A DNA stretch of 64,000 nt from NCBI GenBank assembly GCA_965229505.1, contig OZ245881.1, forward strand, positions 4,960,001 to 5,024,000, read 5' to 3'. Every line of letters begins with the position of its first letter. The first letter of the stretch is position 1. Made by a program: the position numbers and the translations under genes. Below the pieces are notes generated by a model, which saw only the letters and a program-made list of their open reading frames with translations, was not told where the DNA came from and made no database searches. This DNA comes from UBA6059 sp040219045 (GTDB lineage: Bacteria > Bacteroidota > Bacteroidia > Cytophagales > Cyclobacteriaceae). Shown here in pieces: positions 43,421 through 52,049 of the stretch.

Positions 43421-45589
43421 ATGCCTCCAAAGCACAAACCCGGCATCCCCCGCAGGACCTTCATTGAACTCAGCGCCAAGTCCACCGCACTAGTGGGCCT
43501 GTCCGCGCCGCTGCTCACCAGTGGCTGTACGCCCACCCCAAGTACCACCACCGTGCATGGCGCCTGCTATCACGACTGTCCCGATCGCTGTAGCTGGAAG
43601 ATGGAGGTCACCGACCAGCAGGTCACGGCCTTCCAGGCCACCCAAAACAACGCCTATACCGCCGGGAAGCTCTGCAACAAGATGGTCAACTTCCCCGCGG
43701 AGGTCACCTACCACCCCGATCGGCTCCTCTATCCACTCAAGCGTACGGGCGCCAAAGGATCGGGTGAGTTTGCAAGAATCAGCTGGGAGCAGGCCATCGG
43801 TGAGGTAGCCGGGCGACTGCAGACCATCATCGCGGAGCAAGGCGGTGAGGCCATCCTCCCCTATAGTTTTGGTGGTAACCAGGGGATGGTACAAGGGGGT
43901 GCTATCCCCGATCGTTTTTTTGCGCATATCGGAGCGAGTCAGCTCGAGCGCACCATCTGCGGCACCCCTGCCGTCGTAGGTGTACTCGCCACCAATGGCC
44001 AGACCACCGGCGTATTGCCCGAAGATATCGTGCATAGCCGGTTCATCGTACTTTGGGGTACCAATCCCCTCCGCTCCAACCAGCACCTCTGGCCTTTCAT
44101 ACAGCAGGCGCGGGAACGGGGCGCGAAGATCGTGGTGATCGATCCCTTCCAGTCGGAGACCTCCGCGCAGGCCGACTGGCATATACAGCCCCTACCGGGA
44201 ACGGATACCGCCCTGGCGCTGGGGATCATCCATATTATCCTATCGGAAAACCTCCAGGATCAGGCCTACATCGATCAATATACTGTGGGGATCAACGAGC
44301 TCACCGAGCACGTGCAAGCCTATGACCCAGCCACAGTGGCGCAAATCACCGGACTTGACCAGGCGACCCTCGTTGACTTTGCCCGCGCCTATGCGCAGGG
44401 TGAGCCCTCTCTCATCCGCGTGCTCATCGGTATGGAGCACCAGGCCAATGGCGCCAGTGCATTCAGGACAGTGGCGATGCTACCTGCATTGACGGGTGCC
44501 TGGCGGGAGTTTGGAGGCGGCTTGATGCACATGAGCTATGAGCTGTTTGGAGAGGCGCTTAACTGGGAGGCGATCAACCTACCGGAATCGCTGGCCAGCC
44601 CTACCACTCGCTCCATCAATATGATCCAACTCGGACAGGCGCTCATCGACCCGGCGCTCAATCCTGCCATTTCTGCATTGGTGGTCTTCAACTCCAATCC
44701 TGCGGTCACCACTCCGAATCAGAATCTGGTGCATCAGGGTCTCCAACGGGAAGATCTGTTGACAGTCGTCTCGGAGCATTTCATGACGGACACGGCACGT
44801 TATGCGGACTACATCTTCCCTGCGACCTCCGTACTCGAGAACTGGGACATCCTCGACTCCTGGGGCACTCCCTACCTCAACATCAACGAGCCAGCCATCG
44901 CACCACTTGGAGAGTCCAAACCAAACTCGGAGCTGTTCCGGTTGCTGGCCAAGGCCATGGGGTTAGACGCGCCCTATCTCTATATCAATGACCTGGAGAT
45001 AGTCAAGCAAACGCTGGAGAGCGATCATCCGTATCTCGAGGGCATCACTTTCGAGTCGCTCCGCAAGCACGGCGGTCAGCGCCTCAATCTCCCCGACCGC
45101 TGGATGCCTCATGCACAAGGCAACTTCAAGACCAGCTCCGGCAAATGCCACTTTTATGATCCTACCATCGATCCGCCCTTGCCGGACTATGTACCTATTG
45201 CCTACAGTGACCAGGACAAGGCCGATTATCCGTTGCATCTGCTGACTTTGAAGACGCCCAAGCATTTCCTCAACAGCAGCCACGCCAACCTCAAAAGCAG
45301 TCAGGCCAAGGAAGGTGTGCCATATTTGGACATTCATGAGCAGGATGCTACTTCGCGCGATATTGCCGATGGTGATGAGATCAAGGTCTACAACTCCCGC
45401 GGGCGCGTACTGTTGACCGCCAGGGTCAGCACCAAAGTCCGCCCCAGCGTGGTGTGTATGCCGCAGGGGTTTTGGCCTTCTCTGATGAAGGGTGGCTCCT
45501 CCGCCAATGCACTGACGAATGATCGCCTTACCGACATGGGCCGTGGCAGTGCCCTCCAGGAGAATAAGGTGGAGGTGGTGAGAGTGTAA
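43421..45589 (+). CDS. Tat-exported molybdopterin oxidoreductase (DMSO reductase family)
   Basis: A 722-residue catalytic subunit of the molybdopterin oxidoreductase family. The N-terminus has a twin-arginine signal (PRRTFIELSAK) ending in a lipobox-like LTSGC, so it may be a Tat-exported lipoprotein. A [4Fe-4S] site is read as CYHDCPDRC plus GKLCNKM. The catalytic domain includes FIVLWGTNPLRSNQHLWPFI and VVIDPFQSETSAQADWHI, and the C-terminal domain contains NSRGRVLLTARVS. The usual Cys or Sec Mo-ligand position reads FGGNQGMVQGG here. Substrate unknown. No electron-transfer or membrane subunit is adjacent. The gene is GC-richer than its neighbours. Confidence 0.85.
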   Translation: MPPKHKPGIPRRTFIELSAKSTALVGLSAPLLTSGCTPTPSTTTVHGACYHDCPDRCSWKMEVTDQQVTAFQATQNNAYTAGKLCNKMVNFPAEVTYHPDRLLYPLKRTGAKGSGEFARISWEQAIGEVAGRLQTIIAEQGGEAILPYSFGGNQGMVQGGAIPDRFFAHIGASQLERTICGTPAVVGVLATNGQTTGVLPEDIVHSRFIVLWGTNPLRSNQHLWPFIQQARERGAKIVVIDPFQSETSAQADWHIQPLPGTDTALALGIIHIILSENLQDQAYIDQYTVGINELTEHVQAYDPATVAQITGLDQATLVDFARAYAQGEPSLIRVLIGMEHQANGASAFRTVAMLPALTGAWREFGGGLMHMSYELFGEALNWEAINLPESLASPTTRSINMIQLGQALIDPALNPAISALVVFNSNPAVTTPNQNLVHQGLQREDLLTVVSEHFMTDTARYADYIFPATSVLENWDILDSWGTPYLNINEPAIAPLGESKPNSELFRLLAKAMGLDAPYLYINDLEIVKQTLESDHPYLEGITFESLRKHGGQRLNLPDRWMPHAQGNFKTSSGKCHFYDPTIDPPLPDYVPIAYSDQDKADYPLHLLTLKTPKHFLNSSHANLKSSQAKEGVPYLDIHEQDATSRDIADGDEIKVYNSRGRVLLTARVSTKVRPSVVCMPQGFWPSLMKGGSSANALTNDRLTDMGRGSALQENKVEVVRV

Positions 45590-45597
45590 TCGACTTA

Positions 45598-45625
45598 CGT
45601 CATCGCAAGATATGAAGCGATCTTA
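45598..45625. repeat. Single arm of the CGTCATCGC interspersed repeat
   Basis: Starts CGTCATCGCAAG and ends GAAGCGATCTTA, matching the left arm of the palindrome at 40016-40112 at most positions. A partial mirror arm (CGTCATTGTCGAGCAGAGCG) begins near 45638. It lies just after the stop of the molybdoenzyme gene, within the 341-bp gene-free stretch 45590-45930. Confidence 0.5.
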
Positions 45626-45744
45626 ATTATCCAACAACGTCATTGTCGAGCAGAGCGACACGAGCTTAGTTTCTCTTACCTGTTTGCTTCCTTTCTTATT
45701 GGGGTCTGGTCTCAGTAAGACGCTTCGACCAGCCAAAGAGGGGG

Positions 45745-45777
45745 AAGGAAGACGGGGTTTTGAACCTCGTCTTCCTT
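45745..45777. terminator. Hairpin with T-rich tail after the molybdoenzyme gene
   Basis: AAGGAAGACGGGGTT pairs with AACCTCGTCTTCCTT across a 3-nt loop with one mismatch, and TTTTG follows. It could terminate transcription of the molybdoenzyme gene, although it is about 155 bp downstream of the stop and sits among repeats. Confidence 0.4.
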
Positions 45778-45808
45778 TTGTGAGTAAGTGGCATGACCAG
45801 TGGATGCC

Positions 45809-45874
45809 CTTGTCGGTGTTGTCACCGACAAGCCCTGAATCGTACTTAGTGTTGCGGGTGAAAACACTTGCAAC
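45809..45874. repeat. Twin stem-loop repeat, copy A
   Basis: Two consecutive hairpins: CTTGTCGGTG-TTGT-CACCGACAAG (45809-45832), then GTTGCGGGTG-AAAA-CACTTGCAAC (45851-45874). A near-identical pair, with the same order, loop sizes and linker GAATCG, is at 53921-53984. It precedes the TrhA gene. Confidence 0.75.
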
Positions 45875-45930
45875 GGGGATAGTCCTGAGCAAAACTTCCT
45901 CTCTAAATGCAATAGTCGCCCGCATCAAGG

Positions 45931-46587
45931 GTGTACATTCGCAGTATCAAAACGGAGAAACAACAAAGCAAACTAGAGGAGTGGTTTAATATGCTCTCCC
46001 ATGGCATCACGGCCCTCACGGCGATAGCAGGATTAGTCGTGCTGATCGTGATGGGTGCGAAGAGCGATCAGGATTGGAGTTTGTTCAGTGCCCTTTTCTA
46101 CGGCCTGAGTTTAGTGTTGCTCTATACTTTCTCGGCCATTTATCATGGACTAAGACATAAGAAAGCCAAGTACGTCTTCAACATCCTGGATCACTGCGGT
46201 ATCTATCTACTTATCGCAGGCACCTATACTCCGGTCTTATTGATGACTATTGGCGGTACCACAGGGTGGATCTATTTCGGGATACAGTGGGGTATGGCGC
46301 TTGTCGGCATTGTACTCAAGGTATTCTATACAGGTCGTTTCAACTTGCTTTCGACATTGATGTATGCCTTCATGGGTTGGATCATTGTATTCGACATTGA
46401 CCTTGTCAACGCATTACTTCCACAGCCCGCCTTTTGGCTATTGGCGGCAGGTGGCCTCTCCTACACCGTCGGTATTGTTTTCTATATCATTGACTATCGC
46501 ATGAAGCTGGCACATTTCATCTGGCATGTGTTTGTGATGGCAGGCAGCATCTTGCACTACATCATGATGGTGATGTATATCTTTTGA
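45931..46587 (+). CDS. trhA: Hemolysin III family (TrhA) membrane protein
   Basis: A 218-residue, seven-helix protein of the hemolysin III/PAQR-like superfamily. Signatures are EEWFNMLSHGITALTAIAGL at the N-terminus, SAIYHGL (about 69-75), LDHCGIYLLIAGTYTPVL and, near the end, LAHFIWHVFVMAGSILHYI. The conserved Ser, His and Asp residues are those of the putative metal site. TrhA has been linked to membrane energetics and fluidity. The start is a GTG at 45931; the first ATG (45991) would cut into the conserved N-terminal motif. Confidence 0.9.
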   Translation: MYIRSIKTEKQQSKLEEWFNMLSHGITALTAIAGLVVLIVMGAKSDQDWSLFSALFYGLSLVLLYTFSAIYHGLRHKKAKYVFNILDHCGIYLLIAGTYTPVLLMTIGGTTGWIYFGIQWGMALVGIVLKVFYTGRFNLLSTLMYAFMGWIIVFDIDLVNALLPQPAFWLLAAGGLSYTVGIVFYIIDYRMKLAHFIWHVFVMAGSILHYIMMVMYIF

Positions 46588-46670
46588 TACCCCAAAAATG
46601 GTCGGTTATGGGTGATTAACATGGGACTTGACAGCCTGATGTGTCCATGTTGAATAGGCCACTCAAAGGG

Positions 46671-47336
46671 CTATAGACTTTCCTCATACTCGTGAATTCG
46701 CTCAAGCATACCAGAAGCCTGGTTTTTAACTAATAGATAGAAATCGTTCTTATCTCTAAACAAATAGCGATAGACGAAAATGATATTTCGGAATTCCTGC
46801 AACTGCAAGAAATCAGAATCGATATGGCTTGGACTCTTGAACTGAATCTTGCTGACATAGAATGGCTTAACGAAATCTCTTACATGCTCTGAGATCGCAT
46901 TATCATACGTATTTGAACCTCTATAGTATTGCTCATACAACTGAATAATGTCATTTCTCAAATCAAAATCGTCTATGAGATCAATTTTACCTGAAGCTTT
47001 TAGAGATTCGTACGTGATCCGTTGCTCCACAAATGGTGGATTGTACTGAATCATCATAACATTGCTGGTAAGCGCCGAATCACTCGGTATAGTCATTCCA
47101 ACGCTTGCCTCTGAAAGTGTCACTAGTGCCGCTGACATCACATGATTATATGCCACTAACGTATCCAGAGAAGCTATATCAGTCTCAATATCTTTCATGA
47201 TGCTCTGGAGATATTGCTTTTCCTGAGCAATACTTTCATTATCAGCTCGGGCGCCCTCCAGGTAAAAAGCAATGCTGATACCCAGGATAACTACTACCAG
47301 GCTAATTAAGTGATCTAGCCAATTGACTTTTTTCAT
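46671..47336 (-). CDS. DUF6090-like membrane-anchored protein
   Basis: A 221-residue protein with one N-terminal membrane helix (LDHLISLVVVILGISIAFYLEGA) and a soluble, helical remainder. The layout, with conserved EQRITYESLKASGKIDLI and RNDIIQLYEQYYR, is that of the DUF6090 family common in Bacteroidota. Function unknown. The helix plus coiled domain suggests a periplasmic sensor or structural protein. Monocistronic. Confidence 0.75.
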   Translation of the reverse strand: MKKVNWLDHLISLVVVILGISIAFYLEGARADNESIAQEKQYLQSIMKDIETDIASLDTLVAYNHVMSAALVTLSEASVGMTIPSDSALTSNVMMIQYNPPFVEQRITYESLKASGKIDLIDDFDLRNDIIQLYEQYYRGSNTYDNAISEHVRDFVKPFYVSKIQFKSPSHIDSDFLQLQEFRNIIFVYRYLFRDKNDFYLLVKNQASGMLERIHEYEESL

Positions 47337-47594
47337 AGACTAAAAGTAAAATGAAAAAACATCACAAAGAAGATTGTCAGAGTGTAAGACCAATGATTAT
47401 GTATCCTGAACCATAGTCAGATCACAAGTCACTAGGCTTGAAATTAAAGTATCCGTTGTAGTGTGAATCCCATCTATTGTCAGGCTTTGCTATTTATAAA
47501 ATTGGAGTTAATAAGCGTCCTATGAGTTGGATTTTGAAATATGAAATATCGTTCGAGCAAAAATCGAATGGCTAATTCAATTACCGTGAAAATC

Positions 47595-48461
47595 TTAGAC
47601 TGCTGTTTTCATCCCCCTACTCACCAGCCCGTTGAGTTCTGCACATCTGGAGCGGGCCACCGGGATTGACTGACCTGTATTGACCAGTAAATGTGGTCGG
47701 GTGTCCCCCAGTCGAAGCTCGGAGATAAACTTAAAGTTGACCATGTAGCTGCGGTGAACGCGGATAAAGCTCTCCGGCAGATCCTGCTCCAGCTGTTTGA
47801 GGCTTGCACGTAGCACAAACTTTCGACCGGCATCCGTATGGATGTTCACACAATAGTCATCCGCAGCAATGAACATGATTTTCTCGATAGGAATGAGGTG
47901 CTTTGAGTCCCCTATCTTGGCTGTGAGCACGGATATTTCGGTAGTAGAAGAGTCGACCTTGTCGAGCTCTAGCAGATGCTTGAGGTCATTATGATCCTGC
48001 ACCAGCAGCTCGTAGGCCTGGGTTCTGCGCTCGTAGTAGATATAAAAATACGTCAGTAGATAAGCCAACAAATAGATCGGCCCTTTCTGATAGCCAAAGA
48101 ATGTATATAATTCCGATAGGTCGGCCAGCGTCAGCGCACTATCAAACCTGAAAATCTGCAACAAGCTAATGGACAAAAAGTTGAAGCTGAGCATCACCAG
48201 CACCACGATACTGTGAATACCGATGGTCTTCCAGTTGATATCGGTAGGCGCTTTTTGCGATAGCCAATACCAAAAAGGTGCCGACAGCACGAGCCAGATC
48301 ACCCAACGGAAGCTATGGCTCATGAGCAAGTCCCAATAACTCGTGGGAGCACTACCGCTCAAGTCAAAAGTGGTGATGTAGTAATACTGCTGACCAGACT
48401 CAAAAAGTACCAGTAGCAATAAGCCCCCAAGGAGCAACATCAGTTTGCGATCATGTATCAT
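47595..48461 (-). CDS. LytTR-type regulator with N-terminal membrane domain
   Basis: A 288-residue protein. The first half holds four membrane helices (LMLLLGGLLLLVLFESG, FRWVIWLVLSAPFWYWL, SIVVLVMLSFNFLSISLLQIF, GPIYLLAYLLTYFYIYY). A linker follows, then a LytTR DNA-binding domain (about 185-285) with IMFIAADDYCVNIHTDAGRK and FIRVHRSYMVNFKFISEL. Such membrane-bound LytTR proteins are one-component regulators. Target genes are unknown. It is followed on the same strand by nothing closer than the DUF6090 gene. Confidence 0.88.
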   Translation of the reverse strand: MIHDRKLMLLLGGLLLLVLFESGQQYYYITTFDLSGSAPTSYWDLLMSHSFRWVIWLVLSAPFWYWLSQKAPTDINWKTIGIHSIVVLVMLSFNFLSISLLQIFRFDSALTLADLSELYTFFGYQKGPIYLLAYLLTYFYIYYERRTQAYELLVQDHNDLKHLLELDKVDSSTTEISVLTAKIGDSKHLIPIEKIMFIAADDYCVNIHTDAGRKFVLRASLKQLEQDLPESFIRVHRSYMVNFKFISELRLGDTRPHLLVNTGQSIPVARSRCAELNGLVSRGMKTAV

Positions 48462-48506
48462 AATGCCGTCACTTTTAAGATGATGAATAGTATCAACACA
48501 TCTACT

Positions 48507-49511
48507 TTACTCCTCCACCCAATAGGCCTCCATAAACCCGCGAGTGGCATCATGCAGCGAAACCTCGCCGGCGATATATGGATCGAGATACTCCTTAAGC
48601 AAATCAAAACTGCGAGCAAACACACCTCTTCTGACCATGTACAATTCATACTCCGGATAGCTATCCAGCAAATGCCGCTGAGCCACCTTACCAGAAAGAT
48701 AAAAAAGAAAGCTGTGAGAAAGCTGCCGTGGCAGTCTGTATCTCCCTATTGCTGCGACATCTAATATCGTTCCTCCCACGAACCCACTATCATCATCGAT
48801 CATATGGTGGCTCGTCTCGTGCAGCAGCAACTCAAACCAATTGCCGGTCGGTGTGGCATTGCGCCTGGAGTCCATCACGATGTGGGCCACTGGAGTAACC
48901 GTAGTGTAGGGTCTCGACAACTTAGAGTGATAGCTGATATCGACTCTGATCTTCTCCTCCCGCCATTCGGCATGACAGAGCTGCTCCAGATCAACTACCG
49001 CCGTATCTTCCAGAGAACGGATCAGGTCAATATTATCTTCGTACACCGCCACGTTCGCCGCGTGGTGCTCCGGCCAATAGTGCTTATCGTATAGCGGCTT
49101 TAGCACTATGAGCTGATCCATGAGAGGCCGAAACTTCTCTGGCACTTCTTGTGGAATGCTGTTTTGTTGTGTCACGATCCACCTTTTGAAGTAGTAGGTC
49201 AGTTCGCCTATCCTCAAGTCATACTGCAGTATCTCATCCTGATAGAAAGTCACGGCATTTTGCAGGGTCAGTCGATCCTTATCAGAAAGCTGATCGTACA
49301 CCTCGCCCATCACTTTGTCCAGTGGATCTTCCTGGGCGTAGGAGCTCATATTGTAAGCCCAGTGCTGCATGTTGAGCCAATAGTTTTCAAAAAACATGAA
49401 GCGATTGCTCTCTCCGAGATAGCCCGGATCCGTGGCTGATGGATGTCTGTATTCCTGAGCTTGTAGATGAGCTACCGCAAAAAACGTAAGGGTGGCAAGT
49501 AGATATCTCAT
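48507..49511 (-). CDS. Secreted protein with HExxH motif, putative zinc metallopeptidase
   Basis: A protein of about 334 residues starting MRYLLATLTFFAVAHLQAQE, a clear signal peptide cleaved after AQ or LQA. The only recognisable catalytic motif is HETSH at residues 231-235 within WFELLLHETSHHMIDDD, the HExxH zinc signature. The surrounding helix and a following DVAAIGRYRLPRQLSHSFLF segment fit a metallopeptidase. No family is recognised with confidence. An in-frame start at 49538 would put nine residues before the signal peptide. It lies upstream of the LytTR gene on the same strand. Confidence 0.65.
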   Translation of the reverse strand: MRYLLATLTFFAVAHLQAQEYRHPSATDPGYLGESNRFMFFENYWLNMQHWAYNMSSYAQEDPLDKVMGEVYDQLSDKDRLTLQNAVTFYQDEILQYDLRIGELTYYFKRWIVTQQNSIPQEVPEKFRPLMDQLIVLKPLYDKHYWPEHHAANVAVYEDNIDLIRSLEDTAVVDLEQLCHAEWREEKIRVDISYHSKLSRPYTTVTPVAHIVMDSRRNATPTGNWFELLLHETSHHMIDDDSGFVGGTILDVAAIGRYRLPRQLSHSFLFYLSGKVAQRHLLDSYPEYELYMVRRGVFARSFDLLKEYLDPYIAGEVSLHDATRGFMEAYWVEE

Positions 49512-49802
49512 AGATTTATTAACAGTCTGACTAAGCAAACCCCATATTCAAGTTAAGAAAAAATCTATGCTGATAGCATCAACACAACAGTCTTAAGGAA
49601 TCACAAATTTTAAGATGCAGTGAATTTATGAAATCTTGCAGTGAAGCCGAGCTGGCATCAGTTGCTATTAATCTCAAGCATGCTGGATTTTTGCTGAAGT
49701 GAGTAGCTGAGAGTACAGCTGCTTGGTTCTGAGAAAGGAGCGAATTATTAATACAGTTGTAAATTAATTTTGTCATGTTACCTATTAGTCACATATAAAT
49801 GA

Positions 49803-49810
49803 TACATTTG
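49803..49810 (+). promoter_or_regulatory. Candidate -7 promoter element TACATTTG
   Basis: TACATTTG fits the Bacteroidota -7 consensus TAnnTTTG and lies 25 bp upstream of the ArsR-SRPBCC start. A matching -33 element at ideal spacing is not obvious. The rest of the gene-free stretch 49512-49835 shows nothing else. Confidence 0.35.
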
Positions 49811-49835
49811 CTTCCAAAGAATAGAAACCCATTAA

Positions 49836-50672
49836 ATGCAGCGTAAAGCAATTCAGGTACTACAAAAGGCATCAGCCAGAGAGGATGGCATTTGGAAAGC
49901 GCTATCCGATCCCACTCGGAGGGAAATCTTAGATACGATTCGTATCCGACCCAAGACAACCGGGGCATTGGTCGAAAAATTTGACTACCTGTCTCGCTTC
50001 GCAGTTATGAAGCATTTGAATGTGCTGGAAGAAGCCAAACTGATAAGCATCAGAAGAGAAGGCAAGTACAGACTAAATCATATCAATGCCATTCCCATTC
50101 AGGAGATCTATGAAAGGTGGGTGAAGAAATACGAAGTGCAGTGGGCTTCAGGCCTCTTGCAATTGAAGGAACTAACAGAATACAAATCCAATATTGATCA
50201 TATCACTGAACAACTCATTATGGAGCAGTCTCAAGTAACCAGAATACAGATGGAAATATCGATCAATGCCAGTATTGAACATACCTGGCGGTCAATGATC
50301 AACGATATTGGACTTTGGTGGAGAAAGGATTTCTACACTAGTCCCAAGACTAAGGAATTCATTTTGGAGGCCCGTCCCGGCGGTAAAATGTATGAGGACT
50401 ATGGGAATAACGAAGGCCTGGTATGGGCGGAGGTGATCATACTGGATTCTCCTAATATCCTTGAGCTGAAGAGTCATCTTTCGCCAGCCTATGGCGGTCC
50501 TGTATTTTCCTTTCTCAGGCTGGCTCTTGAATCTTCTGATGAGGGTACGACCTTAAGACTTAGCGATGTGGGTGTCGGGAAAATGTCTGATGAAGCTGTA
50601 AAGCAGACGGAGGCCGGATGGAGAATGCTTTTTGAAAATGGCTTTAAATCCTATGTGGAGTCAAAAAACTAA
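49836..50672 (+). CDS. ArsR-type HTH fused to an SRPBCC (AHSA1-like) domain
   Basis: A 278-residue two-domain protein. Residues of about 17-90 form an ArsR-like winged helix (GIWKALSDPTRREILDTIR, FAVMKHLNVLEEAKLISIRREGKY). Residues of about 135-275 form a Bet v 1/AHSA1-type SRPBCC domain (INASIEHTWRSMINDIGLWW, LEARPGGKMYEDYG). In many bacteria these two are separate neighbouring genes, whereas here they are fused. The SRPBCC pocket probably senses a hydrophobic ligand (inference). A secreted SnoaL-like gene follows 4 bp later. Confidence 0.87.
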   Translation: MQRKAIQVLQKASAREDGIWKALSDPTRREILDTIRIRPKTTGALVEKFDYLSRFAVMKHLNVLEEAKLISIRREGKYRLNHINAIPIQEIYERWVKKYEVQWASGLLQLKELTEYKSNIDHITEQLIMEQSQVTRIQMEISINASIEHTWRSMINDIGLWWRKDFYTSPKTKEFILEARPGGKMYEDYGNNEGLVWAEVIILDSPNILELKSHLSPAYGGPVFSFLRLALESSDEGTTLRLSDVGVGKMSDEAVKQTEAGWRMLFENGFKSYVESKN

Positions 50673-50676
50673 CGCC

Positions 50677-51087
50677 ATGAACAAATTGCTTACCGCATCT
50701 TTATTTCTCATAGCTTTCGGAGCTTCCGCGCAAGAGAATAGAACCCACGCCATTCTACAGGATCAGGTCAAGGCCTTCAACAATCAAAATATAGAAAAGC
50801 TGGTGGCCAATATCACCGATGACTTCAAGTGGTATTATATCGGTGCTGACACCCTCCTGCTGGAGGTTTCGGGGAAACAGCAGTTCCAAAAAAGCATGCG
50901 ATCGTATTTCGAATCCATTGCTGAGGTGAATTCAGAAATCACTGAATACACCGTTGATAAGGACAGAATTAGCTTTAGAGAGGTTGTGCAATATGTCACT
51001 GCCTCTGGTGAAACCGGTAAGGCCTCCGCTATGGGGATTTATGAGATAAAGGATGGTTTGATTTACAGAGCTTGGTACTTTCTCTAA
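50677..51087 (+). CDS. Exported SnoaL/NTF2-like protein
   Basis: A protein of about 136 residues with a signal peptide (MNKLLTASLFLIAFGASAQ) and an NTF2/SnoaL-like fold: QVKAFNNQNIEKLVANITDDFKWYY at the start and GIYEIKDGLIYRAWYFL at the end. Family members are cyclases, isomerases or binding proteins; the substrate here is unknown. The ATG at 50677 is 4 bp after the stop of the ArsR-SRPBCC gene. An in-frame upstream start would lie inside that gene and precede the signal peptide. Confidence 0.75.
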   Translation: MNKLLTASLFLIAFGASAQENRTHAILQDQVKAFNNQNIEKLVANITDDFKWYYIGADTLLLEVSGKQQFQKSMRSYFESIAEVNSEITEYTVDKDRISFREVVQYVTASGETGKASAMGIYEIKDGLIYRAWYFL

Positions 51088-51133
51088 GCTATTGAAACTA
51101 CATGGGAAACCGTTCGAGCATGGTTCCAAGGTA

Positions 51134-51775
51134 TCAGTAGAAGCTCACCTCCGGATCTTCTCTTTTCAGCTTGACCAAGTGAGAGGTGTCACCGAGCACA
51201 TCATCCACTATACCATACTCCTTTGCTTCCAGCGCATTGAGAAAGCGGTCTCGTCTAAAAAATTCATCTACCTCTTTCCAGTCCTTTCCAATATTCTTTC
51301 CCATGATATGAAACAGCTGTGTGTGCAATCGCTCCTGCTCTCTTGTCGCGATCTGCACATCTTCCGTGTAGCCTTTGGCGCCTCCGCCTGCGGGGTGCTG
51401 ATGGATGGTCGCTTGCGGTAGCGCATACCGTTTGCCTTTAGCGCCAGAGGAAAGCAGAGCTGTTCCCATGCTCCCACAAAACCCAACAGCAACGGTAGAC
51501 ACAGTTGCGGAGACCATCTGCATGGCGTCATAGATGGCCATACCGGCATAGACGGCACCTCCTGGCGACTGGATGTACATATCGATCTGCCGTTTGGCGT
51601 CAAGGCTATTAAGGTAAAGCAGCTGAGCTACTACCACATTAGCCACCTGATCGTCAATGGTCGAACCAAGAAAGATGATGCGCTCCTTAAGAAGGAGACT
51701 GAAAATGTCATAGGATCGCTCTCCCCTGCTGGTCTGATCGATGACCATCGGGATTAGTTGAGAATGGACGTTCAT
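51134..51775 (-). CDS. ClpP-family serine protease
   Basis: A protein of about 213 residues of the ClpP family. Catalytic residues read as Ser102 in GFCGSMG, His125 in TIHQHPAGG and Asp176 in RRDRFLNALEAKEYGIVDD. The oxyanion Gly-Gly is in QSPGGAVYAG. The context around the Ser differs from the usual GQAASMG of housekeeping ClpP, and the C-terminus is short, so this looks like an accessory paralogue. The start at 51775 lies 4 bp after an 89-residue protein gene; a start at 51868 would overlap it. No ClpX or ClpA gene is near. Confidence 0.88.
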   Translation of the reverse strand: MNVHSQLIPMVIDQTSRGERSYDIFSLLLKERIIFLGSTIDDQVANVVVAQLLYLNSLDAKRQIDMYIQSPGGAVYAGMAIYDAMQMVSATVSTVAVGFCGSMGTALLSSGAKGKRYALPQATIHQHPAGGGAKGYTEDVQIATREQERLHTQLFHIMGKNIGKDWKEVDEFFRRDRFLNALEAKEYGIVDDVLGDTSHLVKLKREDPEVSFY

Positions 51776-51779
51776 GTCG

Positions 51780-52049
51780 TTATAGATTAAAAATGGACTT
51801 GACTTTATCCCGAAATGATCGGTGCTCATCAGAGGAAAATAGTTCGTGCTCGACACTTCTAATCTCATTGATCAGCTTTTGCCGGCCGTAGCGCCTAATC
51901 AAATCATGTGATGTTTTTTGATCGCGGACATTGCTCCTGAGCACAGGATCCAGCACCAGCCGGGCATCCATCAGCAGATGCGACGCTGGGGCATCCTGAT
52001 TAAGCAGCCATTGATCTATGCGCTCAATTTCAATCAATGAAGTCCTCAT
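51780..52049 (-). CDS. 89-residue protein between ECF sigma factor and ClpP
   Basis: A small, charged protein (MRTSLIEIERIDQWLLNQD at the start, HRSFRDKVKSIFNL at the end) with no membrane helix and no recognised domain. The N-terminal helix pattern recalls the cytoplasmic part of Bacteroidota anti-sigma factors, but without the usual transmembrane part. It overlaps the sigma factor gene by 20 bp and is followed by clpP after 4 bp. It could be a soluble anti-sigma factor or an adaptor and substrate for the protease (inference from position only). Confidence 0.65.
   Translation of the reverse strand: MRTSLIEIERIDQWLLNQDAPASHLLMDARLVLDPVLRSNVRDQKTSHDLIRRYGRQKLINEIRSVEHELFSSDEHRSFRDKVKSIFNL

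Noticed and set aside
43490..44182. 230-codon frame opposite the molybdoenzyme gene
   Set aside because: Long antisense frame expected from high GC; composition is Gly/Leu/Asp-biased with no domain, while the + strand has clear family motifs.
45684..45989. Possible 101-residue gene before trhA
   Set aside because: The translation runs through two hairpin repeats and ends inside trhA; it is a product of palindromic sequence.
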